A stretch of DNA of 64,000 nt from Mariprofundus sp. UBA1536 (GCA_002323245.1 DCPU01000015.1:1-64000), one strand, 5' to 3'. Counted from the first letter of the stretch, positions 45,890-55,861 are shown. A program made the numbers and translations. The notes: generated by a model not told the origin, from the letters alone.

Positions 45890-46674
45890 AGATGATGTTT
45901 TTCAGCCCTAAAAAAAGCAGCGACAATGTTCGCAGGCAGAGCAAAGTGAAAACTTCGCGTAAGCTTAGCTTTGCCTGGCTGCGGCCCATGCTGCAACTGA
46001 TGGTTGCTGCCGTGATTGTGGCGGGTTTGGGTTTGGGTGGTTTGCAGCTGAATGAGAAACTGGCCGTGGCCTATTGGGATATTGAATGTGATACCCATAT
46101 TCACAAGCAAATTGAAGACGTGCTGAATCAACAACCCCGCGACTTTTGGCACACGCGTGCGGGTCTATTGCAAGATATATTGCGCCGCCAGGTGCCCGAC
46201 ATCAAAACCATCGAAGTCAGCCGCATGTTGCCCGATGGTTTGTTGATTAAAGCAGTGGCGCGCACCCCGATTGCCTTGTGGGAGAACACAGAAGTATCGC
46301 CTGCAGTGGTGATGCTTGTGGATGAAGATGCGCAAATTTATCGCGGTATCAAAGCTGGTGAGCAAGTGGATTTGCCGCTGATTCGTTTGCCGCAAAGCCA
46401 GGTAACGCTAGCCACACGATTACTCCACACCATGCAAGCGAAGGCAGCCCATAAATGGATGCGTTTGAGCGAAGTGATTGCTGAGCGTGATGCTTGGCGC
46501 CTTAATTTCTCGTATGGCGAGCAATGGCATTTGAATGCTGCAAGTTTAGAAACAGATATCCAGCAAGCGATGCGCGTTTTGGCCCTGCCTGAATGGGAAA
46601 AAGGCGTATGGCGATTGGATGCACGAATTCCGCAGCGTTGGTTTATCAGGCCAGCAAAGCAGGAGGTAATATAA
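45886..46674 (+). CDS. ftsQ: cell division protein FtsQ
   Basis: Bitopic divisome scaffold. The 262-residue product has a basic cytoplasmic tail, one membrane helix (about 42-62), a POTRA domain (from about 66: DTHIHKQIEDVLNQ ... IKTIEVSRMLPDGLLIKAVARTPIALWE) and the C-terminal FtsQ beta domain. It overlaps ddl by ATGA, and its stop shares one base with the ftsA start. Confidence 0.94.
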   Translation: MKMMFFSPKKSSDNVRRQSKVKTSRKLSFAWLRPMLQLMVAAVIVAGLGLGGLQLNEKLAVAYWDIECDTHIHKQIEDVLNQQPRDFWHTRAGLLQDILRRQVPDIKTIEVSRMLPDGLLIKAVARTPIALWENTEVSPAVVMLVDEDAQIYRGIKAGEQVDLPLIRLPQSQVTLATRLLHTMQAKAAHKWMRLSEVIAERDAWRLNFSYGEQWHLNAASLETDIQQAMRVLALPEWEKGVWRLDARIPQRWFIRPAKQEVI

Positions 46675-47900
46675 TGGCGAGACAAAACCAGATTATTGTA
46701 GGCTTGGATATTGGTACCAGCAAAATTGCTTGTATCGTAGCCGAAGCTGGCCCGGATGGCCGCCTGGATATCGTGGGCATTGGCACCCATCCTTCACATG
46801 GCTTGCGCCGCGGGGTGGTGGTGAATATCGAGAGCACTATTGAATCGATTCGTCTGGCTGTGGAAGAAGCAGAATTGATGGCCGATGTGGATATCAAAAA
46901 GGTTTATGTGGGCATCGCTGGCAGTCATATCCGTGGTTACAACAGCCATGGGGTAGTGGCAACCAAATCAGGCGAAGTGACCGAAGAAGACGTAACGAGG
47001 GTGATTGAAGCGGCCAAAGCCATGAATATCCCAGCAGATCAAAAGATTCTGCATATCATTCCCCAAGAATATATTATCGATAGGCAAGATGGTATTCGTG
47101 AGCCTGTGGGCATGTGCGGTGTGCGTTTAGAAACACGCGTGCATGTAATCACAGGGGCAGTCTCTTCAGCGCAAAACATTATCAAAAGCTGCAACCGTTG
47201 TGATTTGGATGTATCTGATATCGTGTTGGAGCAAATCGCTTCCAGTGAAGCTGTGCTCAGCCAAGATGAAAAAGATATTGGTGTGTTGCTGGTGGATATC
47301 GGCGGCGGCACTACCGATTTGGCCGTGTTTATTGATGGCGCGATTCGTCATACCTCAGTGATTCCAGTGGGCGGCGATCATCTCACCAACGATTTGGTGG
47401 CAGGCCTTCGCACTTCAGCGCGTGAAGCAGATATTTTGAAAAAGAAATTTGGCTCGTGCATGAGCTCGATGATTCGCCCCGAAGAAACGGTGGAAGTGCC
47501 ACGTGTGGGGGGGCGCCCATCGCAATCCATGCCAAGGCAAGTGATGGCGCAATTGCTTGAGCCACGCATGCAAGAGTTGTTTGAGTTGGTACGCGAAGAG
47601 TTGGATCGCTCAGGTTATCGCGAATTGGTGGCAGCTGGCGTGGTCTTGACCGGCGGCAGCAGCTTGTTAGAAGGGGCACAAGAGTTGGCTGATGAGATTT
47701 TTGAGCTGCCAGTACGCATTGGTAGACCGCAAAATATCGGCGGTTTGGTGGGGGTGGTGAATAGCCCCATTTTCTCCACAGGCGTGGGCCTGATTCAGTA
47801 TGGTTATCGCTATCGCGCCGATAAATCGCTGCGTATGGATGAAAGTGGCGGTGGCAGTTTCTTTGCCAGCATCAAACGATGGTTTGGGGGTGGCGAATGA
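46674..47900 (+). CDS. ftsA: cell division protein FtsA
   Basis: Actin-like membrane tether for FtsZ. The 408-residue product has IVGLDIGTSKIACIV, the 1C domain, DIGGGTTDLAVF, and ends in an amphipathic helix (SFFASIKRWFGGGE) for membrane binding. ATG 46674 lies seven bases after a perfect AGGAGG, the strongest ribosome site in the cluster. Confidence 0.97.
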   Translation: MARQNQIIVGLDIGTSKIACIVAEAGPDGRLDIVGIGTHPSHGLRRGVVVNIESTIESIRLAVEEAELMADVDIKKVYVGIAGSHIRGYNSHGVVATKSGEVTEEDVTRVIEAAKAMNIPADQKILHIIPQEYIIDRQDGIREPVGMCGVRLETRVHVITGAVSSAQNIIKSCNRCDLDVSDIVLEQIASSEAVLSQDEKDIGVLLVDIGGGTTDLAVFIDGAIRHTSVIPVGGDHLTNDLVAGLRTSAREADILKKKFGSCMSSMIRPEETVEVPRVGGRPSQSMPRQVMAQLLEPRMQELFELVREELDRSGYRELVAAGVVLTGGSSLLEGAQELADEIFELPVRIGRPQNIGGLVGVVNSPIFSTGVGLIQYGYRYRADKSLRMDESGGGSFFASIKRWFGGGE

Positions 47901-47979
47901 GGCGAAGCCCCCGATCAACACAACAGTTTAAGCAGCACCAGTTTAACACATTAAAAATCAGCAACAGAGGAGACAAATC

Positions 47980-49137
47980 ATGGGACTAAAATTTCAACTC
48001 GAAGATACACAAAAACAAATCGCTAATATCAAGGTGATTGGTGTTGGTGGCGGCGGTGGTAACGCCCTCAATAACATGATTGAGCAAGGTTTGTCGGGTG
48101 TAAGTTTTGTTGCTGCCAATACCGATGCCCAAGTGTTGGGTCGCAGCTTGGCCACGATTCGTTTGCAACTGGGTTCACACAGCACCAAAGGTTTGGGCGC
48201 AGGCGGTAAACCTGAAATTGGCCGTGATGCTGCTGATTCTGATCGTGCACATATCAAAGAATTGCTTGAAGATACTGAAATGGTGTTTATCACCGCAGGC
48301 ATGGGCGGCGGCACAGGTACTGGTGCAGCCCCTGTGATTGCCGATGTGGCGCGTGAAATGGGTATTCTCACCGTGGGCGTAGTCACCAAGCCGTTTATGT
48401 TTGAAGGTAAACGCCGTATGCGTTTTGCTGAAGAAGGTATTGAAGAACTAAGCAAAGCCGTGGACACCTTGATTACCATCCCCAACCAAAAATTGATTGG
48501 TTTGGCTGGTAAAGACACCTCGATGAAAGATACCTTCCTTAAAGCTGATGATGTGTTGCTGCAAGCTGTGCGTGGCATCTCTGATATGATTACCAAACCT
48601 GGTTATATCAATGTGGATTTTGCCGATGTGACAGCTGTGATGCGTGAAAACCAGGGGCTCTCCATGATGGGTATGGGTTCTGCCACTGGCGAACACCGCG
48701 CTAGCGAAGCTGCTGAAAAAGCGATTACGTCACCATTACTTGAAGATTTGGATATCCATGGCGCGCAAGGTTTGTTGGTGAATGTGACGGCTCGTGAAGA
48801 TTCATTGACCATGGCTGAATACGATGAAGTGATGTCAGTGATTTACAATATGGTGGATGAAGATGCCAACGTGAACTGTGGTGTGGTCTTTGATGAAGAT
48901 GCAGGCGATGAATTGCGCGTAACCGTAGTTGCAACTGGCTTGCAAAAAGTTGCGCCTGCCAAAGTGGCGCAAGTTAAACCACTGCATTCAGCGCGTATGC
49001 CAATGTTTGGCAATGTGCCTATCCCAGGTTTTAGCAATGCCAACGGCAATAGCCAAACCAAGGCGCATGTTGACCAAGAATCGGGCTACGATGAAAAGTT
49101 GGATGTACCCACTTGGATTCGCATGCAAGCGGATTAA
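47980..49137 (+). CDS. ftsZ: cell division protein FtsZ
   Basis: Tubulin-like GTPase forming the division ring. The 385-residue product has the tubulin signature GMGGGTGTG at 107-115, the T7-loop region FADVTAVM, a disordered linker (about 315-370) and the conserved C-terminal peptide LDVPTWIRMQAD that binds FtsA and ZipA-type partners. A GAGGAG ribosome site precedes it. The 79-base gap after ftsA is the only sizeable gap in the cluster, but no promoter is obvious there. Confidence 0.98.
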   Translation: MGLKFQLEDTQKQIANIKVIGVGGGGGNALNNMIEQGLSGVSFVAANTDAQVLGRSLATIRLQLGSHSTKGLGAGGKPEIGRDAADSDRAHIKELLEDTEMVFITAGMGGGTGTGAAPVIADVAREMGILTVGVVTKPFMFEGKRRMRFAEEGIEELSKAVDTLITIPNQKLIGLAGKDTSMKDTFLKADDVLLQAVRGISDMITKPGYINVDFADVTAVMRENQGLSMMGMGSATGEHRASEAAEKAITSPLLEDLDIHGAQGLLVNVTAREDSLTMAEYDEVMSVIYNMVDEDANVNCGVVFDEDAGDELRVTVVATGLQKVAPAKVAQVKPLHSARMPMFGNVPIPGFSNANGNSQTKAHVDQESGYDEKLDVPTWIRMQAD

Positions 49138-49156
49138 TTGATCGAATGAAAAAGTG

Positions 49157-49186
49157 AAAGCGGTAACATTTTGTTGCCGCTTTTTT
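49157..49186 (+). terminator. terminator of the dcw cluster
   Basis: AAGCGGTAAC pairs with GTTGCCGCTT (one G-T pair), a five-base loop, then six T. It begins 20 bases after the ftsZ stop. Confidence 0.9.
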
Positions 49187-49244
49187 CTTTTATACTAGCT
49201 AGCAACCCTTGAATCTGAAAAATGGAGTTATTATAAATACGCCC

Positions 49245-50183
49245 ATGATTAAAGCTGACAAATTATGCCGAAAATACGGTGATGTATTTGCCGTCCAAGA
49301 TTTAGATTTTGAAGTTAAACGTGGGGAAGTGATGGGGTTACTTGGCCCCAATGGTGCGGGTAAATCCACCACCATGAAGATGCTGACTTGCTTCCTCCCA
49401 CCATCCTCGGGTGATGCCAGTATTGATGGCTTTAGCTTGAGTGAATCATTACAAGTGCGCCGCAGAGTGGGATATTTGCCAGAACACGCGCCTTCGTATC
49501 ATGAACTTGATGTGCAAGCCTATCTGCAATTTACAGGCAAGATGCATGGTATTCCAAAAGCCACCCTTGCCGATAAAATCGGCGAAATGAGCAGGGCTTG
49601 CGGCTTGGAGCAAGTGATGTATCGCCGCATTGAGGAATTATCCAAGGGTTATCGCCAGCGGGTGGGGCTAGCAGCAAGTATGCTGCATGATCCTGCTTGT
49701 TTGATTCTGGATGAACCCACTACGGGGTTAGACCCCAACCAAATCGTAGAAATTCGCAAATTGATTCGCCATTTGGGTGAGCAAAAAACTGTGCTTCTTT
49801 CTTCGCATATTTTGCCGGAAGTGCAGGCGGTGTGTGATCGTTTGATGATTATCGATAAAGGGCAATTGCAAGCCATGGGCACCACCGATGAACTTGCTAA
49901 ACAGGCTCAGGGCGGGGCGCGTTTGACTGTGATTCTGCGTAATCATGTGTCGCAAACATTGGATGCATTAAAATCGCAGTTTGCCGATATCGAGGTCGGT
50001 GAATGCAACGACATCGATGAGCAAAGCAGCAAATGTGCAATCTATCATCCCGATGCTGGCTTTGGCCTGGCAGAAGAAGTGTTTAAGGCCGCTGTTGCTA
50101 ATGATGCCATCTTGCTGGAGATGCGTAGTGAACACGCATCTTTGGAAGATGTGTTTAGGAATTTGACGGGAGTAAAATCATGA
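49245..50183 (+). CDS. GldA-like ABC transporter ATP-binding protein
   Basis: A 312-residue ATPase: Walker A GLLGPNGAGKSTTM (from residue 31), signature LSKGYRQRVGLAASM, Walker B CLILDEPTTGLDPNQ and a C-terminal extension of about 90 residues typical of ABC-2 exporters. Nearest named relatives are GldA-type proteins, which also occur with the next two genes in species that do not glide. The ribosome site GGAG is 17 bases before ATG 49245, unusually far; TTG 49209 would be an alternative. It overlaps the permease by ATGA. Confidence 0.88.
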   Translation: MIKADKLCRKYGDVFAVQDLDFEVKRGEVMGLLGPNGAGKSTTMKMLTCFLPPSSGDASIDGFSLSESLQVRRRVGYLPEHAPSYHELDVQAYLQFTGKMHGIPKATLADKIGEMSRACGLEQVMYRRIEELSKGYRQRVGLAASMLHDPACLILDEPTTGLDPNQIVEIRKLIRHLGEQKTVLLSSHILPEVQAVCDRLMIIDKGQLQAMGTTDELAKQAQGGARLTVILRNHVSQTLDALKSQFADIEVGECNDIDEQSSKCAIYHPDAGFGLAEEVFKAAVANDAILLEMRSEHASLEDVFRNLTGVKS

Positions 50184-50890
50184 GTGCTGTGAAAGCTTTA
50201 TGCCAAAAAGAATGGCGCATCAGCCTTGATACGCCGCAGGGTTATGTGGTCTCGATTGCATTTTTGCTGGCTTCGGGTTTTTTCTTTGGTGGTAATTTAT
50301 TTTTAAACGGCCAAGCGGATATGCGCCATTGGTTTGCAGTGTTGCCGCTTTTGTTCATTTTCTTTATTCCCGCCATGAGCATGCGTTTGCTCGCCGATGA
50401 GCTGCGTGATGGCACTTATGAGCTGCTCGCTACCATGCCTACCCGCACCATTGATATCGTACTAGGTAAATATTTGAGCCTGCTTGGTCATATCACCCTG
50501 TTGCTGGGGCTCACCTTGATTTATCCGCTTACGCTTTCCCTGCTTGGCGATATCGATATGGGTATGACCATGGCATCGTATGTGGCGGCATGGTGTTTGG
50601 CTGCTTGTTTTGCGGCGATTTGTTTGTATGCCTCGGCGCTAACCAGCCAAGCCATGATTGCTTATATCGTGGGTTTGATGCTGTTGTTGTTTGTATTCCT
50701 CATCAGCCAAGTGGCGCCTACATTGCCTGTGGCTATACAAAACGTTGTGGTGTTGCTTGGCCCCATCAATCATTTTCAAAGCATGAATCGCGGCGTGGTA
50801 AGCCTTGATGATATGATGCTTTTTGTTGGCGTGACGACTGTGTTTTTAACCTTAACATGGTTTGAGCTTGAGCGGCGGAGGTGGCGTTAA
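50180..50890 (+). CDS. GldF-like ABC-2 permease
   Basis: A 236-residue inner-membrane permease with six predicted helices, the first ending near FLLASGFFFGGNLFLNG, and the typical ABC-2 cytoplasmic segment LADELRDGTYELLATMPTR. Partner of the ATPase just before it. Confidence 0.88.
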   Translation: MSAVKALCQKEWRISLDTPQGYVVSIAFLLASGFFFGGNLFLNGQADMRHWFAVLPLLFIFFIPAMSMRLLADELRDGTYELLATMPTRTIDIVLGKYLSLLGHITLLLGLTLIYPLTLSLLGDIDMGMTMASYVAAWCLAACFAAICLYASALTSQAMIAYIVGLMLLLFVFLISQVAPTLPVAIQNVVVLLGPINHFQSMNRGVVSLDDMMLFVGVTTVFLTLTWFELERRRWR

Positions 50891-50924
50891 TGGTAACCAC
50901 TGATTTCGTGAAAGAGGACACCCT

Positions 50925-52499
50925 ATGAGTACTACAGATTTAAGATTATCCATTCGTAAAAAATCGTGGTTCACCCTGATCGTCGTGCTGGTTCTGGCGG
51001 TATTGGTGTTTGCTGTGAGCAAAGGCGCTAATGTTAAAAGTGACTGGAGTGACAACCAAACTTCAAGCCTTTCAGCCTCCACCAAACAAGTGTTGGCGCA
51101 GCTTGATGAACCCATTCAAATCAAAGCTTATTTCACAGCGGATTTGCCGCAGCCTTACGGTCAACTCAAGCAATATGTGGAAGATAAATTAAGCAGTTAT
51201 CATGAAGCTGGCCGTGGTAACGTTGGTTTTGAAATGATTAACCCTGATGATGACCCGAATGTAGCGGCATCACTTGCAGCGCTAAATATCCCTAAGGTAC
51301 AGGTGCAGGTGGTCGAAGACGATAGGGCGCAGGTGCGTCAGGCTTACCTTGCTATTGTCATTGAGTATTTGGACAAGCAGGAAATGATTCCTGTGGTGCA
51401 AACTGATGTGGGCTTTGAATATTTACTGACTAGGAAAATCAAAAAAATAAGTGGCAAAGGCAAACAAACCATGGCTGTGGCCACAGGTTTTGGTGCTTCG
51501 GATTTAAGCAAACTCACCACCTTGCAACAGCTCTTACAAGATGATTATGACTTTGTCGAAGTGGAGTTGGATAAAGAGGGGGTGCCTGCAGAAGCCAAAG
51601 CTTTGATTGTGGATGGTTTGGACCAACAGCCTTCTGAAGCATTTCGCTATCGCCTTGATCAATTCCGCATGACTGGTGCTGGTGTGCTGGTGCTGGCTGC
51701 CAACGCCGAACCACAACTCAGTCAGGGGTTTAGCGTGTTGCCTACCGATGCTTATGCCAATGTTTGGCTGCATGATGATTTGGGTGTGTCAGTTGAGCCT
51801 GGCATGGTCATGGATAAACAAGCTAGCCGAATTTCTGTGAACCAAAGGCAGGGCAATTTTCAATTTCGCAGCGTGGTTGATTATCCCTTTATTTCTAACG
51901 TCGTAGATATCAATGAAAATCACGCCATGACCCAAGGTTTGGAAGGGGTGTCGATGGCCTTTGCTGCGCCTTTGTTGTGGGTGAATCCTGATGAGCATAA
52001 ATCAGTTTTGCTCACTTCCTCTGCGTGGTCTGCTGTGCAAGCCGGGCCAACCTTTGATGTGGATCCGTTGGTGGATATGCGTGAGCGCTTTCAAGGTTTG
52101 AGCTTAAGTCCGCAGGCATTGATGTTGGCGCAGGATGGTGTGATGAAGTCGGCCTTTGCCAACCCGCCAGCCGGTGTCTCGCTGGAAGTAGGGCAACAGC
52201 ATTTGGCGCAAACGGAAAATGGTCGTTTGCTCATTTCTGGCTCAGCACCTTTGCTGGACAATGAATTTATTGATGGCGGTAATACAGTCTTGATTTTGAA
52301 CATGCTGGATTGGCTTAGCCACGACGAAGCTTTGATTGAGTTGCGATCACGCGGCGTGAGCCAACGCCCGCTTGAGCCTTTGGGTAATGCTGAGCGCACC
52401 TTCTTTAAAATGTTCTGGATTTTTGGATTGCCGATTCTGGTGTTGATGTTTGCTGCTGGTCGCTGGTTGGGTCTCAGAAAACGTAGGGCTTTGGCATGA
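50925..52499 (+). CDS. GldG-like ABC transporter accessory protein
   Basis: A 524-residue inner-membrane protein: one helix at about 14-34, a large periplasmic part with an ABC-type sugar/IFT52-like fold (IKAYFTADLPQPYGQLKQ, MINPDDDPNVA), and a C-terminal helix (about 490-512) ending in basic residues. This is the GldG plan. Together with the ATPase and permease it forms a three-component transporter of unknown substrate. AGAGG ribosome site; 34 bases after the permease. Confidence 0.85.
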   Translation: MSTTDLRLSIRKKSWFTLIVVLVLAVLVFAVSKGANVKSDWSDNQTSSLSASTKQVLAQLDEPIQIKAYFTADLPQPYGQLKQYVEDKLSSYHEAGRGNVGFEMINPDDDPNVAASLAALNIPKVQVQVVEDDRAQVRQAYLAIVIEYLDKQEMIPVVQTDVGFEYLLTRKIKKISGKGKQTMAVATGFGASDLSKLTTLQQLLQDDYDFVEVELDKEGVPAEAKALIVDGLDQQPSEAFRYRLDQFRMTGAGVLVLAANAEPQLSQGFSVLPTDAYANVWLHDDLGVSVEPGMVMDKQASRISVNQRQGNFQFRSVVDYPFISNVVDINENHAMTQGLEGVSMAFAAPLLWVNPDEHKSVLLTSSAWSAVQAGPTFDVDPLVDMRERFQGLSLSPQALMLAQDGVMKSAFANPPAGVSLEVGQQHLAQTENGRLLISGSAPLLDNEFIDGGNTVLILNMLDWLSHDEALIELRSRGVSQRPLEPLGNAERTFFKMFWIFGLPILVLMFAAGRWLGLRKRRALA

Positions 52500-53026
52500 A
52501 GAAAAGTGTTGTTGCACTAATAGCTTTGTTGCTGGCAGGAGCGCTTTGGTTGCAGCAACAACCCAAAGATACAGCGCAGACGTTACCGGCATTACCAACG
52601 TTTGCCTTGGCAAATGTGCAGCATGTTGAAGTGATGTTGGATCAAAAAACCACGCTAAATGCGCAGCGTGATGGTGATGCCTGGATTTTAGCGGATGCCG
52701 ATTCACGTCAGCTGCTTCATGTGCTTGCTATTGAGCAACTTCTGACTGATTTGCAGCATATGCAGCCCAAGCGTGTGGTCAGTCATAACCCCGAAAATGC
52801 AGCCAAGTTTGAAGTCACCGCTAGTGATGCGCGGGTGATACTGACGGATGCCAATAAAAAGGTCTTGCTGGATGTGTTTGTGGGGAAACCTGCTACGGAT
52901 TTACGTAGCACATATATCCGTGTGGCCAGTGAAGATAAGGTGCTGACAGTGGATAAAACATTAACATGGCAAGTCAAACGCACGCCAGAATCGTGGTTTG
53001 CCACCCCAGCAGCAGAAGGCGTTTGA
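52496..53026 (+). CDS. DUF4340 domain protein
   Basis: A 176-residue protein with an N-terminal signal anchor (VVALIALLLAGALWL) and a small periplasmic domain of repeated beta-strand units (VQHVEVMLDQKTTLNAQ, GDAWILAD, FVGKPATDLRSTYI). It fits DUF4340 proteins, which are commonly fourth member of GldAFG-type loci, though shorter than many. Overlaps the GldG-like gene by ATGA. Confidence 0.8.
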   Translation: MKKSVVALIALLLAGALWLQQQPKDTAQTLPALPTFALANVQHVEVMLDQKTTLNAQRDGDAWILADADSRQLLHVLAIEQLLTDLQHMQPKRVVSHNPENAAKFEVTASDARVILTDANKKVLLDVFVGKPATDLRSTYIRVASEDKVLTVDKTLTWQVKRTPESWFATPAAEGV

Positions 53027-53693
53027 GCTGAATCATTTATCCCCCATACAATTGATACTCTTTGATTGCGACGGCACGCTCACCAACTCGCATGGCGCGA
53101 TTGCTGCTGCTATGCAAAAAGCGTTTACCGATCATGGCCTCGATGAGCCTGACTATGAAAAGGTGTTGGGCATTATTGGCTTATCGCTGATGGCTGCCGT
53201 TGATGCTTTGCTGATTGAAGAAGTTGATGAAGCCACCAAACAAAAGATTTGCGATGCCTATGGCAGCAATTATCGGGCATCTGAGTCGTCATTGGCGTTA
53301 TACCCTGAAGTGATAGAAACGCTTGAAACGCTTGCAGTACGCGGTTACCACATGGGTGTGGTCACCGGGAAATCCAGCCGTGGATTGCTGCGGGTAATGG
53401 ATACATTTGATTTGCATCGTTTTTTTCCTGTTTGGCGCACAGCGGATATTTGTTTTTCCAAACCTCATCCCGCTATGGCTTTAGAATGCATGGCCGAGAT
53501 GGGTGCTTTGCATGAACACACGATGGTGGTTGGCGATTCAAAATTTGATATCCAAATGGCCAAGGCTGCAGGTGTTCGCTCGTTGGGCGTTTCTTTCGGG
53601 GTAGAGCCAGCGCATGTGCTTAAAGCTGAAGGCGCGATGGCTGTGATTGATGAATTTAAGGATGTGTTGAGCTTCTTTCCACCCTTGGTTTAG
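52998..53693 (+). CDS. HAD-superfamily phosphatase, phosphoglycolate phosphatase-like
   Basis: Cytoplasmic hydrolase with HAD motifs I (FDCDGTLTNSHG), II (VVTGKSSRG), III (FSKPHPAMALEC) and IV (MVVGDSKFDIQMAKAAG) and a helical cap typical of the Gph/PGMB group. The start is uncertain: TTG 52998 overlaps the previous gene by 29 bases; CTG 53028 or TTG 53052 (giving MILFDCDGT) are alternatives. The substrate is not visible. Last gene of the Gld-like run. Confidence 0.85.
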   Translation: MPPQQQKAFELNHLSPIQLILFDCDGTLTNSHGAIAAAMQKAFTDHGLDEPDYEKVLGIIGLSLMAAVDALLIEEVDEATKQKICDAYGSNYRASESSLALYPEVIETLETLAVRGYHMGVVTGKSSRGLLRVMDTFDLHRFFPVWRTADICFSKPHPAMALECMAEMGALHEHTMVVGDSKFDIQMAKAAGVRSLGVSFGVEPAHVLKAEGAMAVIDEFKDVLSFFPPLV

Positions 53694-53706
53694 ACGTTGT
53701 GCGGGA

Positions 53707-54030
53707 TTAAACGCCGTAAAACACAGCCAACCAAATCGTTTCAATATGTGGTGTGGTCCAGCTAACTTTGTGTTTAGTGTGAGCGGGGATATTGATGTGG
53801 TCGCCAATGGAAAGTTTTGTTTTGCTGCCATCTTCAAAACTAATGATGCCTTCGCCTTGTAAGACAATCACCCATTCATGCTGGGACTGGTCATACCAGC
53901 CTGATTCTGGTGAAACATGACCCTTGGATACAATGCGTTCGATAACAACATTGTCTTTTTGCAATAAGGTCTGAAATAACTCCTGCTCCATCGACTCAGG
54001 TATGCCAGCAAAGATATTATTCTTGAGCAC
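53707..54030 (-). CDS. cupin-domain protein
   Basis: A 107-residue single cupin. Metal-ligand motif 1 is around HEWVIVLQGEGIISFEDG and motif 2 around IGDHINIPAHTKHKV. Such small cupins include mannose-isomerase-like and regulatory proteins, so no activity is assigned. It converges with the HAD gene with 13 bases between and no visible terminator. Overlaps the next lipoprotein gene by 14 bases. Confidence 0.8.
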   Translation of the reverse strand: MLKNNIFAGIPESMEQELFQTLLQKDNVVIERIVSKGHVSPESGWYDQSQHEWVIVLQGEGIISFEDGSKTKLSIGDHINIPAHTKHKVSWTTPHIETIWLAVFYGV

Positions 54031-54445
54031 GACTTTCCTTTTGTAGCAGCCAGTTCATCAAGGCTGCAGAGGTATCCACAACAATGCCGCCAGCAGCCAC
54101 GATGCCGTCATTGATGCTAGAAGTGAAAGTTCGCACAGTGCTGTCTTCGCAGCGTCCTTGCTTTTCAACCCAATGCACCACATTGCCTATCACCGAAACC
54201 GAGCCAGATACAATGAGCGAGGCTGCTGGTACGGCTACAAGCAACACCATCATTTCATCCGAGGTGTTGATATGGTTATGGCGGGAGCTGCTATCGAGAT
54301 AAAAGTTAGAAAGCTCGCCCGAAAAGCGGACTTCCAATTCTTTGGTGAACAAATTACAACTGATATCTTCAGGATTATGCACGGCATGCACTGTAAAGCA
54401 TCCTGACAAAAGTATAAGGCAAGCAAGCAGCAAAGCATATGGCAT
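54017..54445 (-). CDS. hypothetical lipoprotein
   Basis: A 142-residue exported lipoprotein (signal MPYALLLACLILLSGC). The mature part has a middle hydrophobic stretch (MMVLLVAVPAASLIVSGSVS) that could be a membrane or strand segment, and a C-terminal helix rich in Ala/Gly. I do not recognise the family. ATG 54445 gives the lipobox; the longer in-frame upstream extension covers the next gene and was dropped. Confidence 0.65.
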   Translation of the reverse strand: MPYALLLACLILLSGCFTVHAVHNPEDISCNLFTKELEVRFSGELSNFYLDSSSRHNHINTSDEMMVLLVAVPAASLIVSGSVSVIGNVVHWVEKQGRCEDSTVRTFTSSINDGIVAAGGIVVDTSAALMNWLLQKESRAQE

Positions 54446-54461
54446 GCAATTGCGCTGAAAT

Positions 54462-54908
54462 TTAGTCGTTGATTTCTGGCTCAACGAGTGCTGCCAACTT
54501 TGCCAAAGACTCCTGCCAACCCAAATAACACATTTCAACCGGAATCATGCTTGGAATGCCTGTTTGCTGAATATCCAATGATGTGCCACAAGCGACGGCT
54601 TTGAGTGTTACTGTAGTCATCATTTGCCCTGGTAAATTAGGGTCATCAAAGGTGTCGGTATAGACAAGCTTTCTAGCGGGTTCAATTTCTAAATATTGTC
54701 CACCAAAGGCATGACTATGACCAGTTGTGAAATTGGTGAATGACATACGAAAGCTGCCACCGATTTTCACATCCATAAATTCAACATTGCAGGTAAAACC
54801 ATACGGCGGAATCCAACTAGCTATGGCATCTGGCACAATAAAGGCTCGAAATAATTTCTCGGTACTGCATTTGATGACGCGATGTAGCGTGACGGTGCCT
54901 GATGCCAT
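54462..54908 (-). CDS. SRPBCC (AHSA1-like) domain protein
   Basis: A 148-residue START-like protein of the AHSA1 group: LHRVIKCSTEKLFRAFI, then GGSFRMSFTNFTTG, FGGQYLEIEPARKLVYT and a C-terminal helix (WQESLAKLAALVEP). The fold is a hydrophobic-ligand binding pocket; ligand unknown. ATG 54908 is preceded by GAGGTGG. No clear link to the neighbouring arg genes. Confidence 0.85.
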   Translation of the reverse strand: MASGTVTLHRVIKCSTEKLFRAFIVPDAIASWIPPYGFTCNVEFMDVKIGGSFRMSFTNFTTGHSHAFGGQYLEIEPARKLVYTDTFDDPNLPGQMMTTVTLKAVACGTSLDIQQTGIPSMIPVEMCYLGWQESLAKLAALVEPEIND

Positions 54909-54943
54909 GATATCCACCTCGATATGAAGACTGCGTTTACCTG

Positions 54944-55861
54944 CTATTTTAACAAAAACTCCATCAACGCTTTTTGCGCATGAAGACGATTCTCCGCTTC
55001 GTCCCAGACGATAGATTGATGACCATCAATCACTTCAGCAGATACCTCTTCGCCGCGATGGGCGGGAAGACAGTGCATAAAGAGAGCATCAGAGTTTGCT
55101 AAAGCCATCAGTGCTGCATCCACCTGGTAGCCTTTGAAGGCTTTCTCACGGAGCTTTTGCTCTTCTTCCTGCCCCATAGATGCCCACACGTCGGTAGTGA
55201 CCAAATCAGCGCCTTGTGCGGCTTGTTGGGGAGTATCGCAAAGGGTGACTTGCGCGCCTTGGGCTATGGCTTCTTCTAAAATGCGAGCGTCAGGCTCATA
55301 ACCTTTGGGGCAGGCGATATTGACATTGCAACCAAAGGTGATGGAAGCGTTGATCCATGAGTAGGCCATATTATTGCCATCACCAACCCAAGCTACGGTT
55401 TTACCCGAAATAGAGCCGCGTTGTTCCATAAATGTCATCACATCAGCAAGTACTTGGCAGGGATGGTAGGTGTCGGTGAGAGCGTTGATGACGGGCACTG
55501 TTGAAAACTGCGCAAAGCGTTCGACCATGCCATGCTCGAAGGTACGAATCATGACCATATCGACCATGCTTGAAATGACGCGCGCTGCATCTTCTACAGG
55601 TTCGCCACGACCTAACTGGGTGGTGTCCGAATGCAAAAACAGGGCGTGACCACCCAGCTGAAACATGCCTACTTCAAAAGAGACACGAGTGCGGGTGGAG
55701 GCTTTATCAAAAATCATGGCCAAGGCCTTACCCGCAAGGGTGTGATGCGCTTCGCCTGTTTTTTGTTTGGCTTTCAAATCCATAGCACGGGTGATGATGC
55801 CCAACGCTTCATCAGGTGCTACATCAGTGAGTTTGAGAAAGTGTCTTACGTTGTGGTTCAT
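54944..55861 (-). CDS. argF: ornithine carbamoyltransferase ArgF
   Basis: Makes citrulline from ornithine and carbamoyl phosphate. The 305-residue product has the carbamoyl phosphate motif [13 protein letters not shown], the [12 protein letters not shown] segment and the ornithine loop [12 protein letters not shown]. It directly follows argD on the transcript, with a one-base overlap. Confidence 0.97.
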   Translation of the reverse strand: MNHNVRHFLKLTDVAPDEALGIITRAMDLKAKQKTGEAHHTLAGKALAMIFDKASTRTRVSFEVGMFQLGGHALFLHSDTTQLGRGEPVEDAARVISSMVDMVMIRTFEHGMVERFAQFSTVPVINALTDTYHPCQVLADVMTFMEQRGSISGKTVAWVGDGNNMAYSWINASITFGCNVNIACPKGYEPDARILEEAIAQGAQVTLCDTPQQAAQGADLVTTDVWASMGQEEEQKLREKAFKGYQVDAALMALANSDALFMHCLPAHRGEEVSAEVIDGHQSIVWDEAENRLHAQKALMEFLLK

